DNA of 64,000 nucleotides from Deltaproteobacteria bacterium. GTDB lineage: Bacteria > Myxococcota > B64-G9. Location: contig JAFDKH010000006.1 in NCBI GenBank assembly GCA_019307065.1, forward strand, positions 42,881-106,880, in the 5' to 3' direction. Shown here piece after piece: positions 10,124 through 21,004 of this stretch (position 1 is the first letter of the stretch; every line of letters begins with the position of its first letter). The notes under the pieces are model-generated. The model saw only the letters and a program-made list of their open reading frames with translations, was not told the DNA's origin and made no database searches. Both the position numbers and the translations under genes were made by a program.

Positions 10124-12282
10124 CCATGACACTCGAATGCGCCATGCGTGCCAAATCAGTTGCGGTAGTGGGGGCCTCCAGGACGGAGACCAAGCGAGGT
10201 TACCAGGCAATCAAGATACTTCTTGATGAAAAATTCGAAGGATGCATCTACCCGGTAAACCCAAAAGAAAAGAGCATCCTGGGCATCAAGTGCTACGAGA
10301 AAGTCTCCGATATAGAAGACCCGGTCGAGATTGTCTTGATCACCACCCCGGCCGCCAGCATCCCGGCAATCTTAGAAGATTGCGGTATCAAAGGCGTCTG
10401 CGGGGCCGTCATCATCGCCGGCGGCTTTTCAGAGATCGGCCAGGACGGCAAGAAACTCGAAAGCGCGATGGTCGAGACAGCCCGCAAAAACGACATTCGC
10501 CTGATCGGCCCGAACACCTCGGGTATGATAAACGTAGCCAACCGTCTCAACCTGGTCGGTCTACGCAATGTGCCCCAGGGGGACATTGCCCTGCTCTCTC
10601 AGAGCGGCAACATGGCTTTAACGCTAATTACCGAGGCGTCGATAAAAAGTTCGAAAGGGTTTTCCTACTACGTGGGAGTCGGCAACGAAGCCGATACCCA
10701 TTTTCACGAGTATCTGAAGATCTTCTTGGATGATCCCGAAACCAAGGTCATCTTGATGTACGTGGAAGGCATGCGCGACGGCCGGGCATTCTTGCAACAG
10801 GCCTATGAGACGACCCGACATAAACCAGTCATCATGCTCAAGAGCGGGCGCTCGGCCACCGGGCAGCGCACGGCCGGTTCTCACACCGGTGCGCTGGCGG
10901 GTCTTTCCGAAGTAGCGCGAACCGCCTTCAAGCGGGTCGGAGTCGTAATCGTGGAAAACTCCGACGAGATGTTTCCCGCGGCCGAGACGCTTTCGAGCCT
11001 GCCCCCCGTCAGAAACAATCGCATCGCCATCCTGGCCGACGGAGGCGGGCACGCCACCATCGCCGCCGATCTGCTCTCCGACGCAAACATCGACATTCCT
11101 ACTCTGAGCGATAAAACACAGGACAAGCTGCGCGAGATTCTTCCGGCGGCGGCCGCGGTTAGCAATCCCGTCGACGTGGCCGGCGGAGCGGATGCTAACC
11201 CGCTCGTGTTTGCCAAGTGCGCCAAAATTTTGCTGCGTGACCCGCAAATCGGCGGGCTATTACTGGTTGGTCTGTTCGGTGGTTACGGCATCCGCTTCTC
11301 TAAGAGCCTCGCCTTCGAGGAAGAGGATGCGGCGCACCAGATGGGAAAGCTCGTGCGCACCACGAAAAAACCGATTGTGGTTCACTCCCTCTACAACTAT
11401 GCCAAGCCGCATGCGCTCGATCTGCTGCGCTACTACGGCATCACCGTCTACGACTCGCTGGAGATTGCCAGTAAGTGCATCGGTGTCCTGGCCGACCATG
11501 GCAACTTTCAAAATAGCTACGAGGCCCAAACCAACTTTGTCTTTGACTGGGGGGCCAAGGCAAGGCGTGCAGGGAAGGACATCATTGAGTTGGCTCGCAG
11601 TGAGTGTCGCACGGTCCTGTTGGAGCACGAGGCCAGGAGCATGCTCGAACTGCACGGCGCCAAGTATGGCGTCTACCGGCTTGTCGACTCGGCCGACGAG
11701 GCAATCGAGGCGGCCGCCTCTATGGAAGGTCCGGTGGCGATGAAGATCGTCTCCCCTCAGATCTTGCACAAGAGCGAAGCCGGGGGTGTAAAGCTGAACC
11801 TCACAAGCGACGAAGATGTGCGTCGAGCCTACGAAGAAATCAGCGTCAGAGCACAAAAGTACGATCCGACAGCCGATATACGCGGAGTCCTGATCTCCCC
11901 AATGGCGCGCGAAGGACTGGAACTCATCGTTGGCACTAAAATCGACGATCAGTTCGGCCCGGTGATCATGTTTGGAATCGGCGGCATCATGGTGGAGATT
12001 CTCAAGGACGTCTCGTTTCGCGTAATGCCGTTGACGAACCGCGAGGCGCGCTTGATGATCGACGACATTCGCTCCGTGGCCCTGCTTGACGGTTACCGCG
12101 GCCGACCGCCCGTAGGTAGAAAGGCACTCCGCAAGTTGCTGCTGACCGTCTCGGAAGTAGTCGAGGCCTATCCGGACATCCACGAGATGGATCTCAACCC
12201 GGTTATCGCCTACCAGGACGGGATCGAGATCGTCGATGCGCGCATCCTGCTCAAGGCGCCTGATTTGTGTGCTAATACCTGA
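10120..12282 (+). CDS. Acetate/acyl-CoA ligase (ADP-forming), fused alpha-beta form
   Basis: CoA-binding domain (SVAVVGASR...IYPVNPKEKSILG), GPNTSG, GRSATGQRTAGSHTGALAG, C-terminal ATP-grasp (PVAMKIVSPQILHKSEAGGVKLNL). Confidence 0.92.
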   Translation: MTMTLECAMRAKSVAVVGASRTETKRGYQAIKILLDEKFEGCIYPVNPKEKSILGIKCYEKVSDIEDPVEIVLITTPAASIPAILEDCGIKGVCGAVIIAGGFSEIGQDGKKLESAMVETARKNDIRLIGPNTSGMINVANRLNLVGLRNVPQGDIALLSQSGNMALTLITEASIKSSKGFSYYVGVGNEADTHFHEYLKIFLDDPETKVILMYVEGMRDGRAFLQQAYETTRHKPVIMLKSGRSATGQRTAGSHTGALAGLSEVARTAFKRVGVVIVENSDEMFPAAETLSSLPPVRNNRIAILADGGGHATIAADLLSDANIDIPTLSDKTQDKLREILPAAAAVSNPVDVAGGADANPLVFAKCAKILLRDPQIGGLLLVGLFGGYGIRFSKSLAFEEEDAAHQMGKLVRTTKKPIVVHSLYNYAKPHALDLLRYYGITVYDSLEIASKCIGVLADHGNFQNSYEAQTNFVFDWGAKARRAGKDIIELARSECRTVLLEHEARSMLELHGAKYGVYRLVDSADEAIEAAASMEGPVAMKIVSPQILHKSEAGGVKLNLTSDEDVRRAYEEISVRAQKYDPTADIRGVLISPMAREGLELIVGTKIDDQFGPVIMFGIGGIMVEILKDVSFRVMPLTNREARLMIDDIRSVALLDGYRGRPPVGRKALRKLLLTVSEVVEAYPDIHEMDLNPVIAYQDGIEIVDARILLKAPDLCANT

Positions 12283-12447
12283 GACGGTTAATTCACTCCT
12301 GAGCGAGGCTCTGTGGTGGAGTGGCAGTGAAGCAAAAAGTGTGCGCGGCACGATCTGGCCGGTCTTGACAAGTGGGCACCATTTCTTACACAGTCTCGGG
12401 TAAGTTCGAAGTGAGTGCCATTCATTCCAAGCGAAAGAGGTGTGCCC

Positions 12448-13410
12448 ATGGCAGAAGTAACCCACGAAAACATCAAAGCGTTGATCGAATCGGCTAAACA
12501 GGAAGGCAGTCTCATGCGCTGCACGTTCAAGTGTCCGGTATCGGGCACTCTTGTTGAAGCCCAGGCCGGAATCCAGAAAGGCCGTGGTCTGGGCGACATT
12601 GCCAAGCGTTCGGTGAAGCGCAGCCTCTCCTGGCGAATCCGCTACGGAATCTCCCGCCTGGTGCGCAGTGCCCTGGGTCACGGGATCGCCGGGCGCATAG
12701 CCGGCGACGTGGCCGGGTCGGCGGTTTCGGGCACCATGAGCAAGGGCGACCAGGTTTACTCCGAAGACGAGAAGCAGGCAGCCGTTGTGCAGGCCTTCTT
12801 GAACGTGTCGACCCAGTTCGTCTGGGACGGCAGTCGGAGCACATGGGTATCTTCGCAGGCGGCCGCCGCCGTGCTGACCGATTTTGCGAAATTATTGAAC
12901 GACCGGCCGGTCGACCAGACCTACGATCGGGGTGTGCTGGCGCGAATGCTGGTGGAAGTGGCCCGGGCCGACGGTAATCTGGCGGACGAGGAAAAGGAGT
13001 TTCTGGCCGGATTCATCTCGTCCGATCTGGGCAGCATAGACGAGCTGGCCAAAAAACCGCTGCTGTCTCCCGCCGAACTGGCCGAGACGACCGGCGGCGG
13101 CGTGCGCGATACCATGTTGATGATAGCCTGGGGCCTGGCCTGTACTGACAAGAACCTGGCCGGGGCGGAGACCCGCAGGCTGGCCGAACTGGCAAAGGGA
13201 TTTCAGATTGGTGAGGCACGCACGGCGGAGCTCAAGCGCTTTGCGCAGCAGTTTGTCATCGATCAGGCCCTGGACCACGTTTACCCGGACGGCAAGCTGG
13301 ACAGCGCGGCGCAAAGCGAAGTCTTTCAGTTCGCCCAAGGCATCGGCCTCGAGCGCAGCGAAGCCGAGCGGGTCGAGATTCGTTACCGCAAGCGCAATGG
13401 TTTGGTATAA
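12448..13410 (+). CDS. TerB-like domain protein
   Basis: Helical 'LARMLVEVARADGNLADEEKEFLAGFI' typical of TerB/DUF533-like folds; ATG preceded by AGAGGTG. Confidence 0.6.
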   Translation: MAEVTHENIKALIESAKQEGSLMRCTFKCPVSGTLVEAQAGIQKGRGLGDIAKRSVKRSLSWRIRYGISRLVRSALGHGIAGRIAGDVAGSAVSGTMSKGDQVYSEDEKQAAVVQAFLNVSTQFVWDGSRSTWVSSQAAAAVLTDFAKLLNDRPVDQTYDRGVLARMLVEVARADGNLADEEKEFLAGFISSDLGSIDELAKKPLLSPAELAETTGGGVRDTMLMIAWGLACTDKNLAGAETRRLAELAKGFQIGEARTAELKRFAQQFVIDQALDHVYPDGKLDSAAQSEVFQFAQGIGLERSEAERVEIRYRKRNGLV

Positions 13411-13431
13411 TATCCGCGCGGGGTTCCCAGG

Positions 13432-14748
13432 ATGAAGCAAGCGTACGCGATTGTTCTCTCCTGCGTGTGTCTTGCAGGTTGCAACGGCAGCTCCAGCGGT
13501 AAAGACGGCGGCGACGGTGGCTTCGTTTTCTTTGGCGAATGTCCTTTTCCCTATTCTGTGCCCCAAAAACACACGATCACCGACGATAGGGGAATGGAAC
13601 ACCACCCGCTGGACAGGCATGTGCGTTGCCAGATCAAGTACGAAGACCTCGACGCTGAGGTTTTCATCAAAGCGGAACCGTTCAAGATTGAAATGCAGTC
13701 GACCTACTACAACGTGATCGCCGCCTATGTATGCCGGGCTGGCCAGGTGGATGTGCTACCGGAAGGCATGGCGGAGTTCGGCAGCATTGGTCGTCATTCC
13801 TGGAAAACCATGGATGTCGCCATTGAAGGCAAACGCTACGTCTTCAGCATGAGCGAAATCTGCGTGGGCCATCGACCGTGCACGCCCTGGCCCGATCAGT
13901 TCGATGTTCGACGGCTCGACGACGGTAGCTTGATCACCGAAGGAGTTTTGAGCATGTGTGCTGGAGTGGGTGACAACGGCTATCCCGCACCATTGGTGCC
14001 CCAGGTGCGCATTCCCCCCGAAGGCGAGGGTGTTCCCTTCAGCATGGGCTCTTTGGACGGCGACCCGGATGAACAGCCCCCGGTAACCTTCGACATCTAC
14101 CCGGTCCGCATGGATGTCCGCGAGGCCAGCAACTCCGATTTTGCCGCCTTCCTAACCGATCACGGCAACGATTGCGATGGTCACCCCTGTGTCGATACAC
14201 AAGCGGAGAGTTTCCAACTCGAGCAGACAGACGGAATCTGGAAGCCGAAAGAAGGTTATCAAGATTACCCGCTGGTTCACGTGTCCTGGTACGGCGCCGC
14301 CAGCTACTGTAGTTGGCGGCGGATGCTTCTGCCCCACGAGGCCGCCTGGGAGATCGCCGCCTCAGGAATGGGCACCAGGCGCTATCCCTGGGGTGACGAG
14401 GATCCCACCTGTGATCGGGCCCTGTTCGACGCGTGCTCTATCAGCGCTCCCGGACCTGTTTGCAGTATACCCCAAGGAAACTCCCGCGAGGAGATCTGCG
14501 ATCTCTCCGGCAACCTGGCAGAGTGGCTGGCCGGCTGGTACCTGGCCGACTTCTACGCCACCTGCGGCACCATGACGTACTCGTGTGCCCGCAGCACTTA
14601 CGAAGACACCGGCGAAAAATGCGTCCGCGGCGGAAGCTTTCTCGATCCCGCCCACAACCTCAGGGCTACAGACAGAGACCGCAGGCAGCCGTCGATCACA
14701 GCCGCGGATCTCGGCCTGCGCTGCATCTCCGGCAACCCCTCTTTTTGA
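13432..14748 (+). CDS. Formylglycine-generating-enzyme/SUMF1-domain lipoprotein
   Basis: Lipobox LAGC; FSMGSLDGDPDEQP...YPLVHVSWYGAASYCSWRRMLLPHEAAWEIAA...YPWGDE...CDLSGNLAEWLAG...CVRGGSF. Confidence 0.88.
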   Translation: MKQAYAIVLSCVCLAGCNGSSSGKDGGDGGFVFFGECPFPYSVPQKHTITDDRGMEHHPLDRHVRCQIKYEDLDAEVFIKAEPFKIEMQSTYYNVIAAYVCRAGQVDVLPEGMAEFGSIGRHSWKTMDVAIEGKRYVFSMSEICVGHRPCTPWPDQFDVRRLDDGSLITEGVLSMCAGVGDNGYPAPLVPQVRIPPEGEGVPFSMGSLDGDPDEQPPVTFDIYPVRMDVREASNSDFAAFLTDHGNDCDGHPCVDTQAESFQLEQTDGIWKPKEGYQDYPLVHVSWYGAASYCSWRRMLLPHEAAWEIAASGMGTRRYPWGDEDPTCDRALFDACSISAPGPVCSIPQGNSREEICDLSGNLAEWLAGWYLADFYATCGTMTYSCARSTYEDTGEKCVRGGSFLDPAHNLRATDRDRRQPSITAADLGLRCISGNPSF

Positions 14749-14823
14749 CTAGTAAAGTCCGCTATTTTCCGCAGAGCTGTTTTTTTTTCGCAAACCGTCT
14801 ACAATCATCAGTAGAGGTTCAGG

Positions 14824-16248
14824 ATGCGGAAATTTTTGTGTTTCACGGTCGCCGCCCTGGCGGTTGTGCTCATGTCTACAGGTAGCGTGCTGACGTTCGG
14901 CTGTGGTGCTTCAAGCCCATGCGATGGAGTCGATTGCTCCGAGCACGGACACTGTCTGCCCTTCGGCGACTTGCCGTTGTGTGTCTGTGACTTGGGGTAT
15001 CATGCCGACAAGATAACTTGCTTGAAAAACGATCCATGCATTAAGGTCACCTGCTCGGGACATGGATACTGCGGGGAGCAGGGCGATAAGCTCGTGTGTG
15101 TTTGCGATCAGGGCTACGTCGTGGATGGATTGAACTGCGTCGATCCCTGCGAGGTGGATGGAGTGATTTGTGTTGAACCCTGTGAGGGGGTCGACTGCTC
15201 GGGACATGGACATTGCGAAGAGCAGAACGGTGAGCCAGTCTGTATTTGCGATAAGGAATATCGCGCGGAAGGACTTGAATGTTTAATGGTCTATTGCGAG
15301 GAGCGTTGTCTTGAAGACGACTGGTGCGTGGAATGCCCGGAACAAATCATCAGTGTTTTTGTTGATATACAAGGAACTTCGCCCCAGAATGTTTACCTGG
15401 TTTCATGGTTCGTTGATGCGCGCGTATACCGCTGGAATGGAAGTGTCTGGATCAGAGCGGCCCTCTTCGAAGATGAAATGATTTCACATGTCTGGAGCAG
15501 CGGCCCGGACAACGTTTTCTTCGTCGGAGCAACCTTTGATTTCAACAACCCAGAGAGCGGCGACGGCATCGCCCGTCGTTTCGACGGGGAAAGCTGGACA
15601 CAAGTGGCATACATCGAAAATACAGGTCTGGCAGATGTCTGGGGCTCGGGTCCCGACAATGTTTACTTCGTCGGCGGTGGCGGCACGGTACTTCGTTTCG
15701 ACGGGGAGAGTACCGCACAGGTGGACATTGGGACCATCAATGACCTGAGAAGCATCTGGGGCTCGGCCAGCGACGACGTATGGGTGGGCGGCTCGGGTGG
15801 TTTCCTGACCCATTTCAACGGCACCAATTGGGAGCCAGTGGAATCCACGACAGCCTGGGACATTGTGAGCATCTCGGGCTGCGCGAGCGGCGACGCCTAT
15901 GCCGTAAGCAACTACCTCGACGTGACCGATTCCAAACTCGTCAGGGAGAGCGAGATTTTGCACTATAACGGATCGAGGTGGCAAACGGTCTTCGGTTCCA
16001 GTGAAGGCGAGAAATACTACTTGATGGACGTCTGGTGCGCGGATGCTCACAACGTCTACGCCTCGGGCCTTGTCAAATGGAGTGACCCCTGGAATAGTCA
16101 CTCGGCAGGAGTCGTGGTCCACTTCGACGGCGAATCATGGGCCAGAGTGCTAACTGACACCTCCTTGCACGGTTATTATGCCATTTGGGGAACCGAGCCG
16201 AATAACTTATACACCGTCGGGTCCACGGTGCTGCACCATAGGCCATAA
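14824..16248 (+). CDS. Secreted protein with EGF-like/Cys-rich modules and beta-propeller-type repeats
   Basis: Repeated 'CEGVDCSGHGHCEEQNGEPVCICDKEY'; C-terminal 'VWGSGPDNVYFVGGGGTVLRFDG' repeats. Confidence 0.8.
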   Translation: MRKFLCFTVAALAVVLMSTGSVLTFGCGASSPCDGVDCSEHGHCLPFGDLPLCVCDLGYHADKITCLKNDPCIKVTCSGHGYCGEQGDKLVCVCDQGYVVDGLNCVDPCEVDGVICVEPCEGVDCSGHGHCEEQNGEPVCICDKEYRAEGLECLMVYCEERCLEDDWCVECPEQIISVFVDIQGTSPQNVYLVSWFVDARVYRWNGSVWIRAALFEDEMISHVWSSGPDNVFFVGATFDFNNPESGDGIARRFDGESWTQVAYIENTGLADVWGSGPDNVYFVGGGGTVLRFDGESTAQVDIGTINDLRSIWGSASDDVWVGGSGGFLTHFNGTNWEPVESTTAWDIVSISGCASGDAYAVSNYLDVTDSKLVRESEILHYNGSRWQTVFGSSEGEKYYLMDVWCADAHNVYASGLVKWSDPWNSHSAGVVVHFDGESWARVLTDTSLHGYYAIWGTEPNNLYTVGSTVLHHRP

Positions 16249-16383
16249 CAGGGGAGTTTTATGAAACAAGCAAATTGTAGCATTGGGGGAAATGGCACTG
16301 GTATGTATTGCCGTCTGCGTAATGTATAATATTACTATCCGGTAGTTGTTCACATGATCGTGACCCCAGGGGAGGGTAGTTTA

Positions 16384-19296
16384 ATGGAAGGCGGAGCTTC
16401 ATTTCCACGCTTGTTTTTCCCAGTGACATTACTTGCCGGTATCTTACTTCTGGTGCCTGGGTGTCAGACAGGTGCCTGCGATCCGGCTTGTGGCCCTGGC
16501 GAACTTTGTGAGCTCGGGCGTTGCTACACCATTGAGTGCCAGCTAGATCTTGATTGTGACGATGCTTCATCTTGCACCAGGGATGTGTGTCAATCAGATC
16601 GTAAGATGTGCGTACACTTACTGGAGCCGTCAGAAATTGGAGAGGGGCCGGTGGGAGAACCTACCTGTTCAAATGGAATAGATGATGATTGTGACGGCTG
16701 GACAGACGGAGGGGATAACGATTGCCAGACTGATGTTTGCAACGAAAGTGGCTGGTGCTGGACGAAACCACTGCCGCAGGGCAACACCCTGGCCGGAGCA
16801 TGGGCTTTCGGTTCAGATGATGTCTGGGTGGTTGGCGATGGCGGCACAATAATGCACTGGAATGGAACTGCTTGGAAACTTGAAAAGAGGCAAGCAGAAA
16901 GCGAGTTTCTATCAGTTTGGGGCCATTCTTCAGATGATATCTGGGTGGTGGGAAAAGCAGGCGTGATCCTTCACCGGCAAGGAAATGTTTGGGAGGAAGT
17001 GCCAAGTGGTACCACAAACAATATCCACGGGATATGGGGTGTGTCGGAAAACGATGTAGTGGCGGTAGGAGCGGGAGGTACTATTTTGGAGTGGCACGGG
17101 ACAGCCTGGACCGCGGCAACCAGTGGCAGCATGTATACTCTCAGTGCTGTATGGAGTGCGCCCAACGGCGAATTCTGGGCAGTAGGTGCGGAAGGGACAA
17201 TTCTTCATCGAATGGGAAACAGTTGGTCGCCGACGGCAAGTGGTACGCGGGAACATTTATACGGAGTGGGGGGAACAGACGAAAGCGACGTCTGGGCAGT
17301 CGGAAATAGAAATACAATCCTACACTGGGAAGACGGCGCATGGTCTGGTGATTCTTCTATGCCGGGCGACGATTTGAAATCAATTTTGGCGTTTCCTGAT
17401 GGAACTATCTATGTAGTTGGTGACGGAGGGGTCATACTCGAACGTGGCGCTTATGGCTGGGTATCAAGCGATTCACGGACTAACTCAAATCTACTTGCCG
17501 TAGTTGGCTCGAATCCTGACTCTGTTTGGGCTGTGGGTGCTGGAGGAACCATGGTTCAGCGAAGATATGGATTTTGGACAGCCTTTCTTGGAGGAGAACC
17601 TTACCAACTGGAGGATATATGGGGTGCTTCGCCTGATGATGTTTGGGCCGTTGGTTTCTGGGGTACCATATTGCATTGGAATGGCCGGAATTGGCACGAT
17701 GTTGTGAGTGGAACAGCGACAATGCTCTATGGCATATGGGGCTCATCCGCTATCGACATCTGGGCGGTTGGCGAGGGGGGAATCATCCTGCACTGGGACG
17801 GCAGGTCTTGGAGCAAGTTTGATAGTGGAACAAGCGCGGAATTGGCCAGTGTGTGTGGGACTTCGCCGATCGATGTATGGGCAGTCGGGGAGAAAGGCAC
17901 CATTCTTAGTTGGAATGGACGAGAGTGGATACCTGCTTCCATTGATAGTGAAGTGGAACTGCAAGACATTTGGGGTACGAATGAGGATGTTTGGGCAGTG
18001 GGCTGCGATCTGGATAGTAGTAGAATGCCGAGGGGTGTAATTTACCACTGGGACGGCGAGCACTGGTCAATGAACTACTCCGATAAACGGGAGGAGAACA
18101 GTTGCTATTACTCGATTTGGGGTAGTGCTCCCGACGATGTCTGGGTGGCAGGCCAGAACGGCATCATTCTTCACTGGGAGGGTAGAGACTGGCGAAAGGT
18201 TGATGCCAAAATATTTATGGACATCAAAGGTCTTTGTGGAACCTCGTCAACTGACATGTGGGCCGTGGGAGAGAGCAGCGAACTCGTACACTGGAATGGA
18301 ACATCCTGGTCGGGGACAACCGTGCAGAATCTAGATCTACATTTAAGTAAGCCTTGGTGCTTCTCGCCCGATCACGTTTGGGCTGTCGGCTACGAGGAGA
18401 ACTTTCTATCTAAAAGATGGGGTGTGCCTGTTCGGTATGCTGATGGCAACATCTCTGCATTCGTTGATACTGCACATGCACTTGGCTCTATTTGGGTTGC
18501 TGCTCCTGACGACATCTGGGCCTTGGGTCGGAACATTCTACATTGGAATGGACGCGACTGGTCTACCGTACCAACTTGGGAGTTCGAGTCGTCTGGTTCT
18601 ACAGATGCGTGGGGTTCTTCACCATCATCTGTCTGGGCCGTTTCGGGATGGCGGGTCCTACATTGGGATGGTTCATTGTGGTCTACGACACATCAATTCA
18701 ACGATGCGTTGCACCCCGGACAACTCAAGGCGATATGGGGTTTCTCCGACTCGAACTTGTGGGTCGTCGGCACGGATTCAGCATCGGGCATTGGTAAGGG
18801 AGTTGTCTTCCACTGGGACGGTCAAGCATGGGAGGAGATTCCTGGTGAGGCTTCGGGGCCTAGCTATCACGATGTCTGGGGGGCTGCTAATGATGAACTA
18901 TGGGTGGTTGGATCGGAAGGTAAGATTCTAAGATGCGATCTGACTTCCTGTCTCCCGGCAGCTAGTGGTACGAATGAAACCCTGGTGGCTGTCTGGGGAG
19001 CGACGGCTAATGATGTCTGGGCGGCCGGCGCGAGTGGAGCTATGGTTCATTGGGATGGCAACTCTTGGGAAGTAGTACCTTCTGGAAACTCGAACACTAT
19101 ATTTAGTTTGTGGGGGATTTCGGAAACGGAAATCTATGCTGAGTGCGACAGTGGACTTCTCGAATGGGATGGGCACTCCTGGAACCCAGTCAACATAGGA
19201 ACGTCGGCTCATCCTACAGCCGTTGGTGGAAGTGCCGAGTCCGGGATTTGGGTGCTGGTTTCTGGTGGGGGCATTCTTCACCGAAACCGTCCTTAG
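16384..19296 (+). CDS. Lipoprotein with about 21 tandem ~39-aa beta-propeller-type repeats
   Basis: Lipobox LVPGC; recurring 'WGsspdDvWAVGegGtILHWnGrsWs...sGt...l..V'. Confidence 0.85.
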   Translation: MEGGASFPRLFFPVTLLAGILLLVPGCQTGACDPACGPGELCELGRCYTIECQLDLDCDDASSCTRDVCQSDRKMCVHLLEPSEIGEGPVGEPTCSNGIDDDCDGWTDGGDNDCQTDVCNESGWCWTKPLPQGNTLAGAWAFGSDDVWVVGDGGTIMHWNGTAWKLEKRQAESEFLSVWGHSSDDIWVVGKAGVILHRQGNVWEEVPSGTTNNIHGIWGVSENDVVAVGAGGTILEWHGTAWTAATSGSMYTLSAVWSAPNGEFWAVGAEGTILHRMGNSWSPTASGTREHLYGVGGTDESDVWAVGNRNTILHWEDGAWSGDSSMPGDDLKSILAFPDGTIYVVGDGGVILERGAYGWVSSDSRTNSNLLAVVGSNPDSVWAVGAGGTMVQRRYGFWTAFLGGEPYQLEDIWGASPDDVWAVGFWGTILHWNGRNWHDVVSGTATMLYGIWGSSAIDIWAVGEGGIILHWDGRSWSKFDSGTSAELASVCGTSPIDVWAVGEKGTILSWNGREWIPASIDSEVELQDIWGTNEDVWAVGCDLDSSRMPRGVIYHWDGEHWSMNYSDKREENSCYYSIWGSAPDDVWVAGQNGIILHWEGRDWRKVDAKIFMDIKGLCGTSSTDMWAVGESSELVHWNGTSWSGTTVQNLDLHLSKPWCFSPDHVWAVGYEENFLSKRWGVPVRYADGNISAFVDTAHALGSIWVAAPDDIWALGRNILHWNGRDWSTVPTWEFESSGSTDAWGSSPSSVWAVSGWRVLHWDGSLWSTTHQFNDALHPGQLKAIWGFSDSNLWVVGTDSASGIGKGVVFHWDGQAWEEIPGEASGPSYHDVWGAANDELWVVGSEGKILRCDLTSCLPAASGTNETLVAVWGATANDVWAAGASGAMVHWDGNSWEVVPSGNSNTIFSLWGISETEIYAECDSGLLEWDGHSWNPVNIGTSAHPTAVGGSAESGIWVLVSGGGILHRNRP

Positions 19297-19336
19297 GTGA
19301 TGGACGACCAGACCATCTAAAGCGATTGGGTTTCGT

Positions 19337-21004
19337 ATGCGGAAGATTTATCTGTCAACACAGGCGCAGGAACTAGGACTTGTTGGCATTGCCATTTGTA
19401 TTCTGCTTACTACATTTGGCGCGAGCGCGCAGTCGGTCGCTGAGCAGCTCGACCTGAAGGCCGAAGAAGCGGGGCCAACTAACCCGATTTTCAAGCCGCT
19501 CGAGCTTCGAAAATGCCTGCCGGCCTGGCTCGAGGTGGAGGCGGAAGAAACGAAGAAGATAAGAGAGAAGTACCGAGCTATAGACATGATAATTGGTCCT
19601 AGACCAGATTTGAAGCTTCAGGAGATGTTGTTTGGTCTGGCCTTGAACTTTTACTACGAGTACCAAACCTACTTTTTGCGTTCAAAACAGCTGGAAGAAA
19701 AGCTTCGGGCGGATCCGAAAAACGAAAAACTCAGGCGCGAGATTGAAAGCAAGCGTGCGAAGTTGAAGCTGAACGAGGGCAAGTGGCTTTCGAAAGCTAT
19801 CGACGTGCTTAGAAAGATTGTCGAGAAGTACCCGAAGCACAAACATATTGACGAAGTGTATTCACTCCTGGGCGAGGTTTTGTGGTTCAGTGGCAAGGAA
19901 AAAGAGGCGTTGAAGATACTGAAGCATCTCATAAAGAAATTTCCACGCAGCAAATTTGTTGCGAGAAGCTACATGTTCTTCGGCGAGTTCTACCTTGGGA
20001 AAAGAAACCTAGAGAAAGCCAAGTTGGTCTTCGAAAGAGCAGTCAGAGACAAGGAGCCTGAATACTCCGCTTGTGCAACCTACAGGATTGCTTTGTGCCA
20101 CCAGCTAGTTGGAGACAGCCAGAAGTCCGTCGAATGGTTCAAAAAGGCGATATCGATCACTCCAAAAGGCAGCCCGATACGAGCTGCTTCGGCGAAAACT
20201 CTGGGTTTCATCTATGACATGGTTGCCGTGCCCGCGGGCTGGTTCTGGATGGGCTGTAACCCGGAGGTGGACAAGGATTGCTCATTCAACGAGAAGCCGG
20301 GGCGCAAGATCTACCTGGATGGGTTCTGGATCGACCGGACCGAGGTCACCATATTTCAGTACGGCCGGTGTGTTAAGGCTAAAGCCTGTTCGGCGGAGGG
20401 ATTGAGAGGGCTGCCCTGGCGTGAATTTGGTGAGGCGTATGGACCGGACTGGTGTACAAGGTTCAAAGAGCGATGTAAAAACAACCCGGTTACGCGTGTT
20501 AATTGGGAACAAGCGCAGTCTTACTGCAAATGGCTAGGCAAGAGGCTGCCCACTGAGGCGGAGTGGGAGAAGGCGGCCCGGGGGGCAGATGGCCGCAAGT
20601 ATCCCTGGGGAAACGAGGAATACAAGGCCGGCAAGCAGCTGGCAAACATCGCAGATAAGCAGTATGAGAAGCGAGGCTACATACATCCCGTAGTAAGGCA
20701 TGATTACGATGATGGTTTCTCTTGGATTTCACCAGTCGGATGTTTTCCGAAAGGGGCCAGTCCGTGTGGTGCTCTGGATATGGTAGGCAACGTGTGGGAA
20801 TGGGTGTCCGACTGGTACGCTGACAGCCACGACCCGAATGCGTCAGATCGAAACCCACAGGGACCCGCGACCGGAAAACACCGCGTCCTACGCAGACTCT
20901 ATGGAGTAAGACCAACGTCCCCTATTTCTAGTTTTACTCCCCTGGATTGCGGTCCAGGACGGACAGGATCTCATCCAGCTCCCAGGGTCTTCGAAAGAGA
21001 ATAG
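19337..21004 (+). CDS. TPR-repeat protein with C-terminally truncated SUMF1/FGE domain
   Basis: TPR-like helices; FGE motifs VPAGWFWMGCNPE..., RLPTEAEWEKAARG, YPWGNEE, GNVWEWVSDWY; the expected RVLRGGSW...GFRC tail is absent after RVLR. Confidence 0.8.
   Translation: MRKIYLSTQAQELGLVGIAICILLTTFGASAQSVAEQLDLKAEEAGPTNPIFKPLELRKCLPAWLEVEAEETKKIREKYRAIDMIIGPRPDLKLQEMLFGLALNFYYEYQTYFLRSKQLEEKLRADPKNEKLRREIESKRAKLKLNEGKWLSKAIDVLRKIVEKYPKHKHIDEVYSLLGEVLWFSGKEKEALKILKHLIKKFPRSKFVARSYMFFGEFYLGKRNLEKAKLVFERAVRDKEPEYSACATYRIALCHQLVGDSQKSVEWFKKAISITPKGSPIRAASAKTLGFIYDMVAVPAGWFWMGCNPEVDKDCSFNEKPGRKIYLDGFWIDRTEVTIFQYGRCVKAKACSAEGLRGLPWREFGEAYGPDWCTRFKERCKNNPVTRVNWEQAQSYCKWLGKRLPTEAEWEKAARGADGRKYPWGNEEYKAGKQLANIADKQYEKRGYIHPVVRHDYDDGFSWISPVGCFPKGASPCGALDMVGNVWEWVSDWYADSHDPNASDRNPQGPATGKHRVLRRLYGVRPTSPISSFTPLDCGPGRTGSHPAPRVFERE

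Noticed and set aside
11260-12681. 473-aa minus-strand ORF
   Set aside because: Antisense to the well-supported ADP-forming acyl-CoA ligase; long shadow ORF expected from codon bias; no coherent domain
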